NCBI RefSeq assembly: GCF_036013935.1
Contig: NZ_CP107902.1
Coordinates: 4,931,001 to 4,995,000 of the forward strand
From: Streptomyces sp. NBC_00461
Lineage (GTDB): Bacteria > Actinomycetota > Actinomycetes > Streptomycetales > Streptomycetaceae
DNA: 64,000 nt
Direction of reading: 5' to 3'
Shown: one piece after another, positions 57,376 through 64,000 of the stretch
How positions within the stretch are numbered: position 1 is the first letter of the stretch
Layout: every line of letters starts with the position of its first letter
The notes under the pieces: generated by a model
What the model saw: only the letters and a program-made list of their open reading frames with translations
The model's database searches: none
What the model was told of the DNA's origin: nothing
Position numbers and translations under genes: made by a program

Positions 57376-58298
57376 CATCCACGACGGACATGGCCGGACA
57401 CCCGGACGTCGCCGAAATCTCCGACCTCACCGAGGGGCTGCTTCCAGCGTCCCGGACCGCCGACATACGACGGCACCTGGACGAGTGCGAACTCTGCGCG
57501 GACGTCCACATGTCCCTGGAGGAGATCCGAGGGCTGCTGGGCTCGATGCCGGGCCCGACACGCATGCCCGCCGATGTCGCCGGCCGGATCGACGCCGCGC
57601 TCGCTGCTGAGGCACTGCTGAACGCGACCTCACCCGCTGCCACTGACACCCCGACACTCGTCAGCTCTTCCCGTTCCATGAACGACACCGGCGACGGCCA
57701 CGACAGCCCGGATGTTTCACGTGAAACATCGGCAACGGCGAACCGGCCCGCAGGACACGCCCGGGCCTCCACCACCGGACCGGGCCGCAAGGAACGCAAG
57801 CGGGGCGGACGCCGCAGGGTCGCCATCCTGGGCACCGTCTTCACGGTCGCCGCACTGGGCTTGGGTTCCGTCCTCCTGGCATCGCTGAACGATGGAAAGT
57901 CGCCCACTTCTCAGGCCCAGGGCCGGGAGTCCACCGGCGCGGACACCTTCTCAGAGGCCAAGCTGGGGAATCAGGTCGCCGGTCTCCTCAAGAGCAAGGA
58001 CTCAGACAGCCGCTCCCATGCTCCCCACAGCCTCGGCGTGGAGGGCGGTTCCAACCAGCCCAAGATCTTCAAAGAGCCCACGGTCCCGGACTGTGTTCGT
58101 AAGGGCATCGGACGCACCGACCCGGCGCTCGCCATGAAGCAAGGGACCTACGAGGGGACGGACGTGCTGCTCGTGGTCATGTCCGACGCTTCCGCGAGTT
58201 CCAGGGTGACCGCGTACATCGTGGATTCGACCTGTGTGAGTCATCCGTCGTCCGCCAAGGCGAAGGTTCTCCTGAAGCACTCCTACAACCGTCCCTGA
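57372..58298 (+). CDS. Membrane anti-sigma factor of SigM
   Basis: A 308-residue protein: a ZAS-like N-terminal domain (EISDLTEGLLPASRTADI; HLDECELC giving H-x3-C-x2-C), a disordered link, one membrane helix (RRVAILGTVFTVAALGLGSVLLA) and an extracytoplasmic domain with two cysteines. It presumably holds SigM until a signal outside the membrane. It overlaps the sigM stop. A perfect parS at 57714-57727 lies in the link, coding for DVSRETS. The mycobacterial counterpart is RsmA. Confidence 0.88.
   Translation: MTSTTDMAGHPDVAEISDLTEGLLPASRTADIRRHLDECELCADVHMSLEEIRGLLGSMPGPTRMPADVAGRIDAALAAEALLNATSPAATDTPTLVSSSRSMNDTGDGHDSPDVSRETSATANRPAGHARASTTGPGRKERKRGGRRRVAILGTVFTVAALGLGSVLLASLNDGKSPTSQAQGRESTGADTFSEAKLGNQVAGLLKSKDSDSRSHAPHSLGVEGGSNQPKIFKEPTVPDCVRKGIGRTDPALAMKQGTYEGTDVLLVVMSDASASSRVTAYIVDSTCVSHPSSAKAKVLLKHSYNRP
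57714..57727. promoter_or_regulatory. parS site (perfect), inside a coding region
   Basis: Exact GTTTCACGTGAAAC within the anti-sigma gene, read in frame as VSRET in a low-complexity link. Confidence 0.92.
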
Positions 58299-58369
58299 GC
58301 GCACACGCTTCGCCTCCGCTCTGCGTGGTATCCCGTACGGTGTCGCGTCTCCGTGTGCCCGGACACAGC

Positions 58370-58396
58370 GGGAATGCGCGCCCCTTAGGATCCGTT
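58370..58396 (+). promoter_or_regulatory. SigR-type promoter of trxBA
   Basis: GGGAAT (58370-58375), 18-base spacer, GTT (58394-58396): the SigR/SigH-class consensus reported for S. coelicolor trxBA. It would put trxB and trxA under disulfide-stress control. Confidence 0.85.
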
Positions 58397-58466
58397 GGGT
58401 GGGGTGAGAGTTCTCAGAGGGCTCCCACCGGACCTACGACGCAGTCCAGAGACGAGGAACCAAGCC

Positions 58467-59435
58467 GTGAGCGACGTCCGTAACGTGATCATCATCGGCT
58501 CCGGGCCCGCCGGCTACACGGCGGCGCTCTACACCGCGCGCGCGTCGCTGAAGCCGCTGGTCTTCGAGGGCGCCGTCACCGCCGGTGGCGCGCTCATGAA
58601 CACCACCGACGTGGAGAACTTCCCGGGCTTCCAGGACGGCATCATGGGCCCCGAGCTCATGGACAACATGCGTGCCCAGGCCGAGCGCTTCGGCGCCGAA
58701 CTCGTCCCGGACGATGTCGTCTCCGTCGACCTTACCGGTGAGATCAAGACCGTCACCGACACCGCCGGCACCGTACACAAGGCGAAGGCCGTCATCGTCA
58801 CCACCGGCTCCCAGCACCGCAAGCTCGGTCTGCCGAACGAGGACGCGCTCTCCGGGCGCGGAGTCTCCTGGTGCGCCACGTGTGACGGCTTCTTCTTCAA
58901 GGGCCAGGACATCGCCGTGATCGGCGGCGGCGACACCGCGATGGAGGAGGCCACCTTCCTCTCCCGCTTCGCCAAGTCCGTGACGATCGTCCACCGCCGG
59001 GACACGCTGCGCGCCTCCAAGGCGATGCAGGAGCGTGCCTTTGCCGACCCGAAGATCAAGTTCGTATGGGACAGCGAGGTCGCCGAGATCCAGGGCGACC
59101 CCAAGCTCTCAGGTCTGAAGCTGCGCAACCTCAAGACCGGCGAGCTCTCGGACCTGGCGGTCACCGGGCTGTTCATCGCGATCGGCCACGACCCGCGCAC
59201 CGAACTCTTCAAGGGCCAGCTCGACCTGGACGAGGAGGGCTACCTCAAGGTCGCCTCCCCCTCGACCCACACCAACCTGACGGGTGTGTTCGCCGCCGGC
59301 GACGTCGTCGACCACACCTACCGCCAGGCGATCACCGCGGCCGGCACCGGCTGCTCCTCCGCTCTCGACGCCGAGCGCTACCTCGCCGCCCTCGCGGACG
59401 AGGAGCAGGCGGAGCCCGAGAAGACCTCTGTCTGA
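58467..59435 (+). CDS. trxB: Thioredoxin reductase
   Basis: A 322-residue FAD enzyme passing electrons from NADPH to thioredoxin. FAD loop [15 protein letters not shown], redox pair CATC ([10 protein letters not shown], about residues 137-140), NADPH loop [11 protein letters not shown] and C-terminal [21 protein letters not shown] (as GVFAAGDV). GTG 58467 follows GAGG at 12 bases. trxA begins 41 bases later, so both are in the SigR-type unit. Confidence 0.96.
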   Translation: MSDVRNVIIIGSGPAGYTAALYTARASLKPLVFEGAVTAGGALMNTTDVENFPGFQDGIMGPELMDNMRAQAERFGAELVPDDVVSVDLTGEIKTVTDTAGTVHKAKAVIVTTGSQHRKLGLPNEDALSGRGVSWCATCDGFFFKGQDIAVIGGGDTAMEEATFLSRFAKSVTIVHRRDTLRASKAMQERAFADPKIKFVWDSEVAEIQGDPKLSGLKLRNLKTGELSDLAVTGLFIAIGHDPRTELFKGQLDLDEEGYLKVASPSTHTNLTGVFAAGDVVDHTYRQAITAAGTGCSSALDAERYLAALADEEQAEPEKTSV

Positions 59436-59476
59436 CCCCCATCCGCCCCACGCACCAACCAGTTAAGGAGCCCGCC

Positions 59477-59809
59477 GTGGCCGGCACCCTGAAGAACGTG
59501 ACCGACGACTCCTTCGAGCAGGACGTCCTCAAGAGCGACAAGCCCGTCCTGGTGGACTTCTGGGCCGCCTGGTGCGGTCCGTGCCGCCAGATCGCTCCGT
59601 CCCTCGAAGCAATCGCCTCTGAGTACGGCGACAAGATCGAGGTCGTCAAGCTCAACATCGACGAAAACCCGGGTACGGCCGCAAAGTACGGCGTCATGTC
59701 CATCCCGACGCTGAACGTCTACCAGGGCGGCGAGGTCGCCAAGACCATCGTCGGTGCGAAGCCGAAGGCCGCGATCGTCCGCGATCTCGAGGACTTCATC
59801 GCCGAGTAG
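59477..59809 (+). CDS. trxA: Thioredoxin
   Basis: A 110-residue thioredoxin with the redox site FWAAWCGPCRQ (Cys33, Cys36), the cis-proline block SIPTLNVYQGG and normal length. It reduces disulfides of cytosolic proteins using TrxB. GTG 59477 follows TAAGGAG at 6 bases. A terminator and a parS site separate it from the convergent GNAT gene. Confidence 0.97.
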   Translation: MAGTLKNVTDDSFEQDVLKSDKPVLVDFWAAWCGPCRQIAPSLEAIASEYGDKIEVVKLNIDENPGTAAKYGVMSIPTLNVYQGGEVAKTIVGAKPKAAIVRDLEDFIAE

Positions 59810-59838
59810 TCGGCGAAGCCGCCGAGCCGACGGCACAT

Positions 59839-59852
59839 GTTTCACGTGAAAC
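59839..59852. promoter_or_regulatory. parS site (perfect)
   Basis: Exact GTTTCACGTGAAAC just after trxA, directly beside the terminator at 59854. Confidence 0.92.
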
Positions 59853-59853
59853 A

Positions 59854-59887
59854 CGGATGGGCCAACCCTGAAGGGTTGGCCCATCCG
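59854..59887. terminator. Bidirectional terminator between trxA and a GNAT gene
   Basis: A 15-bp perfect stem (CGGATGGGCCAACCC and its complement) with a TGAA loop. Confidence 0.92.
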
Positions 59888-59903
59888 CTTGTCCGGACGT
59901 CCG

Positions 59904-60521
59904 TCACAGCGGCCGCAACACCGGCTCCTTCTGCACAGCCCCCAGCAGCCGGTCGAGCGCCATCTCCACGTCTTCCTTCCAGGAGAGCGTCGTCCGCAGC
60001 TCCAGCCTCAGGCGTGGGTAAGTCGGGTGCGGGCGGACCGTCTTGAATCCCACGGCCAGGAGATGATCGGCCGGCAGGACACACGCGGGTTCTTTCCACC
60101 GCGCGTCCCCAAAGGCCTCGATCGCCTTGAAGCCCCGTCGCAGCAGATCCTTGGCGACCGTCTGGACCATGACGCGCCCGAGTCCCTGCCCCTGGTAGCC
60201 GGGCATCATGAACGCAGTGATCAGCTGGACCGCGTCCGGCGAGATCGGACTCGTGGGGAACGCCGTCGACCGGGGAACGTAGGCCGGAGGGGCGTAGAGC
60301 ACGAAGCCCACCGGCACGTCGTCGACGTAGACAACCCGGCCGCAGGATCCCCAGTCCAGCAGGACCGCCGAGATCCACGCTTCCTTCTCCAGCGCGGGCG
60401 TGCCCGCCCTTACCGCGGCTTCGCCGCTGACGGGGTCCAACTCCCAGAAGACACACGCGCGACAGCGCTTGGGAAGGTCCTGAAGGTTGTCCAGCGTGAG
60501 CGGTACGAGCCGACGCCCCAT
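59904..60521 (-). CDS. GNAT acetyltransferase
   Basis: A 205-residue acetyltransferase (VPLTLDNLQDLPKRCRACVFWEL start; MPGYQGQGLGRVMVQTVAKDL acetyl-CoA loop; PADHLLAVGFKTVRPHP). The Cys pair in CRAC near the start is notable but not known to be functional. It occupies the place of mycobacterial Rv3916c, downstream of parB. ATG 60521 has GAGG upstream. The acceptor is unknown. Confidence 0.85.
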   Translation of the reverse strand: MGRRLVPLTLDNLQDLPKRCRACVFWELDPVSGEAAVRAGTPALEKEAWISAVLLDWGSCGRVVYVDDVPVGFVLYAPPAYVPRSTAFPTSPISPDAVQLITAFMMPGYQGQGLGRVMVQTVAKDLLRRGFKAIEAFGDARWKEPACVLPADHLLAVGFKTVRPHPTYPRLRLELRTTLSWKEDVEMALDRLLGAVQKEPVLRPL

Positions 60522-60667
60522 GAAGGCTGTTCCTCGCTTCCTTCGCCCGCTGCGTCACGGGCGGCTGTCAGAGCACTCCGCTCTCTGAGGAGGCTGCCGA
60601 CGAAGCCGCCGACCGCGCCCAGACCCAGGCCTGCCCTCACCAGTCCGGTGCGGCTCATCGTTCGCAT
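60410..60667 (-). CDS. Possible small protein overlapping the GNAT gene
   Basis: An 85-residue frame starting ATG 60667 with a very good GAGGGAGG ribosome site and a short hydrophobic start (RTGLVRAGLGLGAVGGFVG). It overlaps the start of the GNAT gene by 112 bases in another frame, and its second half looks like an antagonist reading of that gene. It may be a short upstream peptide or spurious. Low confidence. Confidence 0.25.
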   Translation of the reverse strand: MRTMSRTGLVRAGLGLGAVGGFVGSLLRERSALTAARDAAGEGSEEQPSWGVGSYRSRWTTFRTFPSAVARVSSGSWTPSAAKPR

Positions 60668-60766
60668 GGCCGCTGCCTCCCTCTCAGAGGTACTGCCAGG
60701 TGGATGCGCCATACCCGAACGCATCGTATCCACGAAGCGATTGCATCGATACTGCCTGAAAGCAAA

Positions 60767-60807
60767 GAGCAGGCCGTGTTCCGGTACACACCGGACACGG
60801 CCCGCTC
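60767..60807 (-). terminator. Terminator after parB
   Basis: GGCCGTGTTCCGG and CCGGACACGGCC, with GAGC/GCTC outside, make a long stem with one bulged T and a TACACA loop, 44 bases past the parB stop. Confidence 0.82.
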
Positions 60808-60850
60808 TGTCGGCCCACCGGGCGAAACCGCCCTGTCGGCCATCAACTCT

Positions 60851-61951
60851 CTAGGCCTCGTCGTCCTCGGAGTCATCGTCCAGAAGGCTCTTCTGCAGGA
60901 CCGGGCCCTCGCCGGGAGCCAGGCTGCTGAGGATCCGCTCAAGGTCCTCCATGGAGGCGAACTCGACGGTGATCTTGCCCTTCTTCTGCCCCAGATCGAC
61001 CTTCACCCGCGTCTCGAACCGGTCCGAGAGACGGCCCGCGAGGTCGCTCAGCGCCGGGGAGACGAGGGCGCCTGCCCGTGGACCCTTTGAGCGCTGGGTC
61101 GTCTGCGGACGCGAGCCCATGAGGGTCACGATCTCCTCGACGGCCCGCACGGACAGCCCCTCGGCCACGATCCGGTGGGCCAGCCTGTCCTGCTCCTCCG
61201 AGTCCTCGACGGAGAGCAGTGCCCTCGCATGACCGGCGGAGAGGACCCCCGCGGCCACCCGACGCTGAACCGCTGGCGACAGCTTCAGCAGACGCAGGGT
61301 GTTGGAAACCTGCGGGCGGGAGCGTCCGATGCGGTCGGCCAGCTGGTCGTGCGTGCAGTTGAAGTCCTTGAGGAGCTGGTCGTACGCGGCAGCCTCTTCC
61401 AGAGGGTTCAGCTGCGCCCGGTGCAGGTTCTCCAGGAGCGCGTCCAGGAGGAGCTTCTCGTCCTCCGTGGCCCGCACGATCGCCGGGATCGCCTCAAGGC
61501 CAGCTTCACGGCAGGCCCGCCAGCGACGCTCACCCATGATGAGCTCATACCGGGCCGGGCCCGACTGCCGTACGACGACCGGTTGGAGGAGACCGACCTC
61601 CTTGATGGAGGTGACGAGTTCCTGCAGCGCGTCCTCGTCGAACACCTCACGCGGCTGGCGGGAGTTCGGCGTGATGGAGTCGAGGGGGAGCTCCGCGAAG
61701 TAGGCGCCCACGGGAGGCGCAGGCACCTCCAGGGAGCCGTTCAGCGTCGGCTCGTCCGTTTCATGTGAAACAGGCGGCAGCGTGGCCACCTTCGCCGCGG
61801 CAATCCCGCGGTCGGTCGTCAGCACCGGGACCGCCGACGGCGACGCAGAACTCGCGCCCCCCATCGCGGCCGGGGCCGGCGTCTTCTCCGTGGGTGCAGC
61901 CGGGATCAGTGCGCCGAGACCACGGCCCAAACCCCTCCGTCGCTCGCTCAC
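60851..61951 (-). CDS. parB: Chromosome partitioning protein ParB
   Basis: A 366-residue DNA-binding protein. [17 protein letters not shown] start, ParB/CTPase box ([23 protein letters not shown] as GERRWRA), HTH ([28 protein letters not shown] as [17 protein letters not shown]) and a C-terminal dimer domain ([26 protein letters not shown] as [14 protein letters not shown]). It loads at parS and spreads, organising the origin. GTG 61951 overlaps the parA stop (GTGA). A one-mismatch parS lies in its own coding region. Confidence 0.96.
   Translation of the reverse strand: MSERRRGLGRGLGALIPAAPTEKTPAPAAMGGASSASPSAVPVLTTDRGIAAAKVATLPPVSHETDEPTLNGSLEVPAPPVGAYFAELPLDSITPNSRQPREVFDEDALQELVTSIKEVGLLQPVVVRQSGPARYELIMGERRWRACREAGLEAIPAIVRATEDEKLLLDALLENLHRAQLNPLEEAAAYDQLLKDFNCTHDQLADRIGRSRPQVSNTLRLLKLSPAVQRRVAAGVLSAGHARALLSVEDSEEQDRLAHRIVAEGLSVRAVEEIVTLMGSRPQTTQRSKGPRAGALVSPALSDLAGRLSDRFETRVKVDLGQKKGKITVEFASMEDLERILSSLAPGEGPVLQKSLLDDDSEDDEA
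61758..61771. promoter_or_regulatory. parS-like site (one mismatch, GTTTCATGTGAAAC)
   Basis: Central CACGTG is changed to CATGTG. It lies inside parB, read as VSHET in the N-terminal link. Confidence 0.7.
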
Positions 61952-63021
61952 TGAAGCCCCTCCACCATGCTCGGGTCGCTCTGGGCACCGATGTGGGCAT
62001 GCGGCGCTTCGTATGTCACGCCGACACCCTTCAGTGCGATTTCTCGTGCCGCCTCAAGATAGGACAGCGCACCGCTCGAACCCGGATCGTAGGTCAGCAC
62101 CGTCTGCCCATAACTCGGCGCCTCGGAGATTCGGACCGACCGGGGAATGCTCGTTCGCAGCACCTCGTCGCCGAAGTGGCTGCGTACCTCGTCCGCGACC
62201 TGGGACGCGAGACGTGTCCGGCCGTCGTACATGGTGAGGAGGATCGTCGAAACGTGCAGCGTGGGGTTGAGGTGGCCCCGCACCAAGTCGACGTTCCGCA
62301 GCAGCTGTCCCAGTCCTTCCAGCGCGTAGTACTCGCACTGGATCGGGATGAGGACCTCCGCGCCGGCCACCAACGCGTTGACCGTCAGCAGGCCGAGCGA
62401 AGGAGGGCAGTCGATCAGAATGTAATCCAGCGGCTGCTCATAGGCCTGAATGGCTCGCTCCAGCCGGCTCTCCCGCGCCACTAGGGACACCAGCTCGATC
62501 TCCGCACCGGCGAGATCGATCGTGGCGGGGGCGCAGAAGAGGCCCTCGACATCGAGGACTGGCTGGACGACCTCCGCGAGAGGCCTGCTCTCGACCAGAA
62601 CGTCGTAGATGGACGGGACTTCGGCGTGATGGTCGATTCCCAGAGCGGTGGATGCGTTGCCCTGTGGGTCGAGGTCGATCACCAGGACGCGGGCGCCGTG
62701 CAGGGCCAGGGAGGCGGCAAGGTTGACGGTCGTCGTCGTCTTGCCGACACCGCCCTTCTGGTTGGCAACGACCATGACGCGCGTCTGCTCAGGCCGTGGC
62801 AGGCCCTCGCCGGCGCGGCCCAGAGCTTCCACGGCCAGTTGGGCAGCACGACCGATCGGAGTGTCGTCCATCGGAGGCGGTGTTTCACGTGAAACATCCG
62901 CCCCCATCGACTCGGTACGGGGACCGGGGACCGGATCGGTCATCGGTCCCGCGATGTTGGCGTCGGACCGCAACGATTCACTCTCCTCGACTTCAGGCTC
63001 GCAATGAACAGAGCCTCCCAT
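61948..63021 (-). CDS. parA: Chromosome partitioning ATPase ParA
   Basis: A 357-residue deviant-Walker ATPase ([35 protein letters not shown]) that moves ParB-origin complexes. The first 80 residues are acidic and disordered. ATG 63021 is chosen because two DnaA-box motifs and a parS lie just upstream, which look regulatory. The frame stays open to GTG 63231, at the parS 63216-63229, giving a 427-residue version that cannot be excluded. Its stop overlaps the parB start. Confidence 0.93.
   Translation of the reverse strand: MGGSVHCEPEVEESESLRSDANIAGPMTDPVPGPRTESMGADVSRETPPPMDDTPIGRAAQLAVEALGRAGEGLPRPEQTRVMVVANQKGGVGKTTTTVNLAASLALHGARVLVIDLDPQGNASTALGIDHHAEVPSIYDVLVESRPLAEVVQPVLDVEGLFCAPATIDLAGAEIELVSLVARESRLERAIQAYEQPLDYILIDCPPSLGLLTVNALVAGAEVLIPIQCEYYALEGLGQLLRNVDLVRGHLNPTLHVSTILLTMYDGRTRLASQVADEVRSHFGDEVLRTSIPRSVRISEAPSYGQTVLTYDPGSSGALSYLEAAREIALKGVGVTYEAPHAHIGAQSDPSMVEGLQ
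62882..62895. promoter_or_regulatory. parS site (perfect), inside parA
   Basis: Exact GTTTCACGTGAAAC in the N-terminal link of ParA, read as VSRET. Confidence 0.92.
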
Positions 63022-63322
63022 GCCTTCGGGGTCGTGAACCAGTGAGGCCTGTTCTTCTGTGGAGAAATCCACCTCTGTGGACAACTCCGTGCCCCCCACG
63101 GGGGACCGAGCACTGTTGGGTACGGGTGCCTCTCCGAGCGAGCCGAGAGGCTTACGGTCGCGGGGTTCGGCCGCGGCCCGGCCGCGGCTGATGATGCCGT
63201 GCAGCAGTGAGCGACGTTTCACGTGAAACACGATGCACAGCAGCAGTGGCCGAACTGCCGCGACACTCCGGCGTGCGTAGGTTTGGCAGCTTGTGTGGAG
63301 TACGTCTCGTCGTCAGGGTGGA
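63022..63322. other. parA upstream region
   Basis: About 300 bases between rsmG and parA. It holds TGTGGACAA (63076-63084, a perfect TTGTCCACA DnaA box on the minus strand), TGTGGAGAA (63058-63066, one mismatch) and a perfect parS. The parAB promoters are expected here. Confidence 0.6.
63216..63229. promoter_or_regulatory. parS site (perfect)
   Basis: Exact GTTTCACGTGAAAC upstream of parA, overlapping the alternative GTG start at 63231. Confidence 0.92.
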
Positions 63323-64000
63323 TCAGCGACGACGCCGTACTCGCTCTGTGCGAGCGGCTTTGGCCTTCTTCGCCGCGAAGCGCACACCCCCGGGGCTCTC
63401 GCCGACCTCGACCCGCACAACAGTGGACAGGGGATCCACCACGCCCTCACCCACATGCAGGATCGAGGTCTCCACGGCGCCGAGCTTGCTCAGCGCCGTG
63501 GACGCGCTCTTGAGCTCCTCCTCAGCGGTGTCCCCCTTGAGCGCGAGCATCTCGCCGTACGGCCTCAGCAGTGGGATGCCCCACGTGGCCAGTCGGTCCA
63601 GCGGGGCCACGGCCCGTGCCGTCACGACATGGACCGGCGGTACCTTGCCCATGACCTCCTCGGCACGACCCCGGACCACGGTCACATGGTCCAGGCCCAG
63701 CAGCTCGACGACCTCGGTGAGGAAGTTCGTACGCCGCAGCAGAGGCTCCAGGAGCGTGATCTTGAGGTCCTCACGGACCAGCGCCAGAGGGATGCCCGGC
63801 AGGCCGGCACCCGAGCCGACGTCGCACACCGTCACCCCCTCGGGCACGACCTCGGAGAGCACCGCGCAATTGAGCAGGTGCCGCTCCCAGAGGCGAGGCA
63901 CTTCGCGTGGGCCGATGAGACCGCGCTGCACACCCGCCTCAGCGAGCAGCTCCGCATAGCGGACCGCGTCCGCGAAGCGATCGCCGAACACCTCACGCGC
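63323..64000 (-). CDS. rsmG: 16S rRNA m7G527 methyltransferase RsmG (5' end outside window)
   Basis: At least 225 residues are visible and the frame runs off the right edge, so the start is missing. The SAM loop CDVGSGAGLPGIPLALV, ITLLEPLLRRTNFL and VTARAVAPLDRLATW identify RsmG (GidB), which methylates G527 of 16S rRNA; loss gives low-level streptomycin resistance. The tail KKAKAARTERVRRRR is basic. It lies upstream of parA, as in most bacteria. Confidence 0.95.
   Translation of the reverse strand, partial: AREVFGDRFADAVRYAELLAEAGVQRGLIGPREVPRLWERHLLNCAVLSEVVPEGVTVCDVGSGAGLPGIPLALVREDLKITLLEPLLRRTNFLTEVVELLGLDHVTVVRGRAEEVMGKVPPVHVVTARAVAPLDRLATWGIPLLRPYGEMLALKGDTAEEELKSASTALSKLGAVETSILHVGEGVVDPLSTVVRVEVGESPGGVRFAAKKAKAARTERVRRRR

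Overview
This window is a core segment of a Streptomyces-type chromosome just to one side of the replication origin. The evidence is very high GC, GTG/TTG starts, the linked set rsmG-parA-parB-trxA-trxB-sigM-murJ-pcnA, the rpsF-ssb-rpsR-rplI-dnaB block, the sporulation pair ssgR/ssgA, and at least 18 ParB-binding parS sites (14 perfect, 4 with one mismatch) over about 57 kb. The order matches the Streptomyces coelicolor chromosome as I know it. dnaA-oriC-dnaN should lie a few kb beyond the right edge, past rsmG. I saw no tRNA, rRNA, insertion sequence, prophage, CRISPR array or defence island, so this is conserved rather than accessory DNA.

Layout. 1-9.7 kb: luciferase-like oxidoreductase (cut by the edge), HAD phosphatase, M23 peptidase, then cydA-cydB-cydCD (cytochrome bd oxidase and its assembly transporter) behind a perfect Rex redox-repressor operator. 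9.7-16.8 kb: HisC-like aminotransferase, LacI regulator, phosphoesterase, a membrane protein, and thiC behind a TPP riboswitch. 16.8-24.1 kb: YibE/F protein, ssgA with its activator ssgR, small membrane/cupin genes, holin-like protein-ptpA-PLP lyase operon, LysR regulator. 24.1-31.1 kb: Nudix, globin-reductase, HAD, GNATs, serine hydrolase, PIG-L deacetylase. 31.3-36.5 kb: dnaB, a MATE exporter and rpsF-ssb-rpsR-rplI. 36.7-44 kb: a cell-wall group (femX, alanine-racemase-like protein, GT87 mannosyltransferase, bifunctional penicillin-binding protein). 44-49.7 kb: PadR regulator, ino1, MFS, a secreted-domain protein, pcnA. 49.9-64 kb: DUF6049 protein, murJ, pseudokinase, sigM and anti-sigma factor, trxB-trxA, GNAT, parB, parA, rsmG.

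How it works together. The right half combines chromosome segregation (parAB, parS), replication (dnaB), translation, thiol redox control (trxBA under a SigR-type promoter), mycothiol/phosphoinositide supply (ino1) and lipid II export and cross-linking (murJ, pseudokinase, femX, PBP). Gene order from pcnA to rsmG resembles the mycobacterial Rv3907c-Rv3919c region, but the pseudokinase is a separate gene here and cwlM is absent.

Most unusual observations: a parS-like site in a long hairpin inserted into the thiC TPP riboswitch; parS sites at the centre of extended perfect palindromes that look like terminators; parS overlapping the cydCD start codon; DnaA-box-like motifs upstream of dnaB and parA; an alanine-racemase-like protein that seems to lack the catalytic tyrosine motif; and in-frame DSLP repeats just after the stop codon of a HAD gene. 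All calls are by reading; no search or alignment was run.
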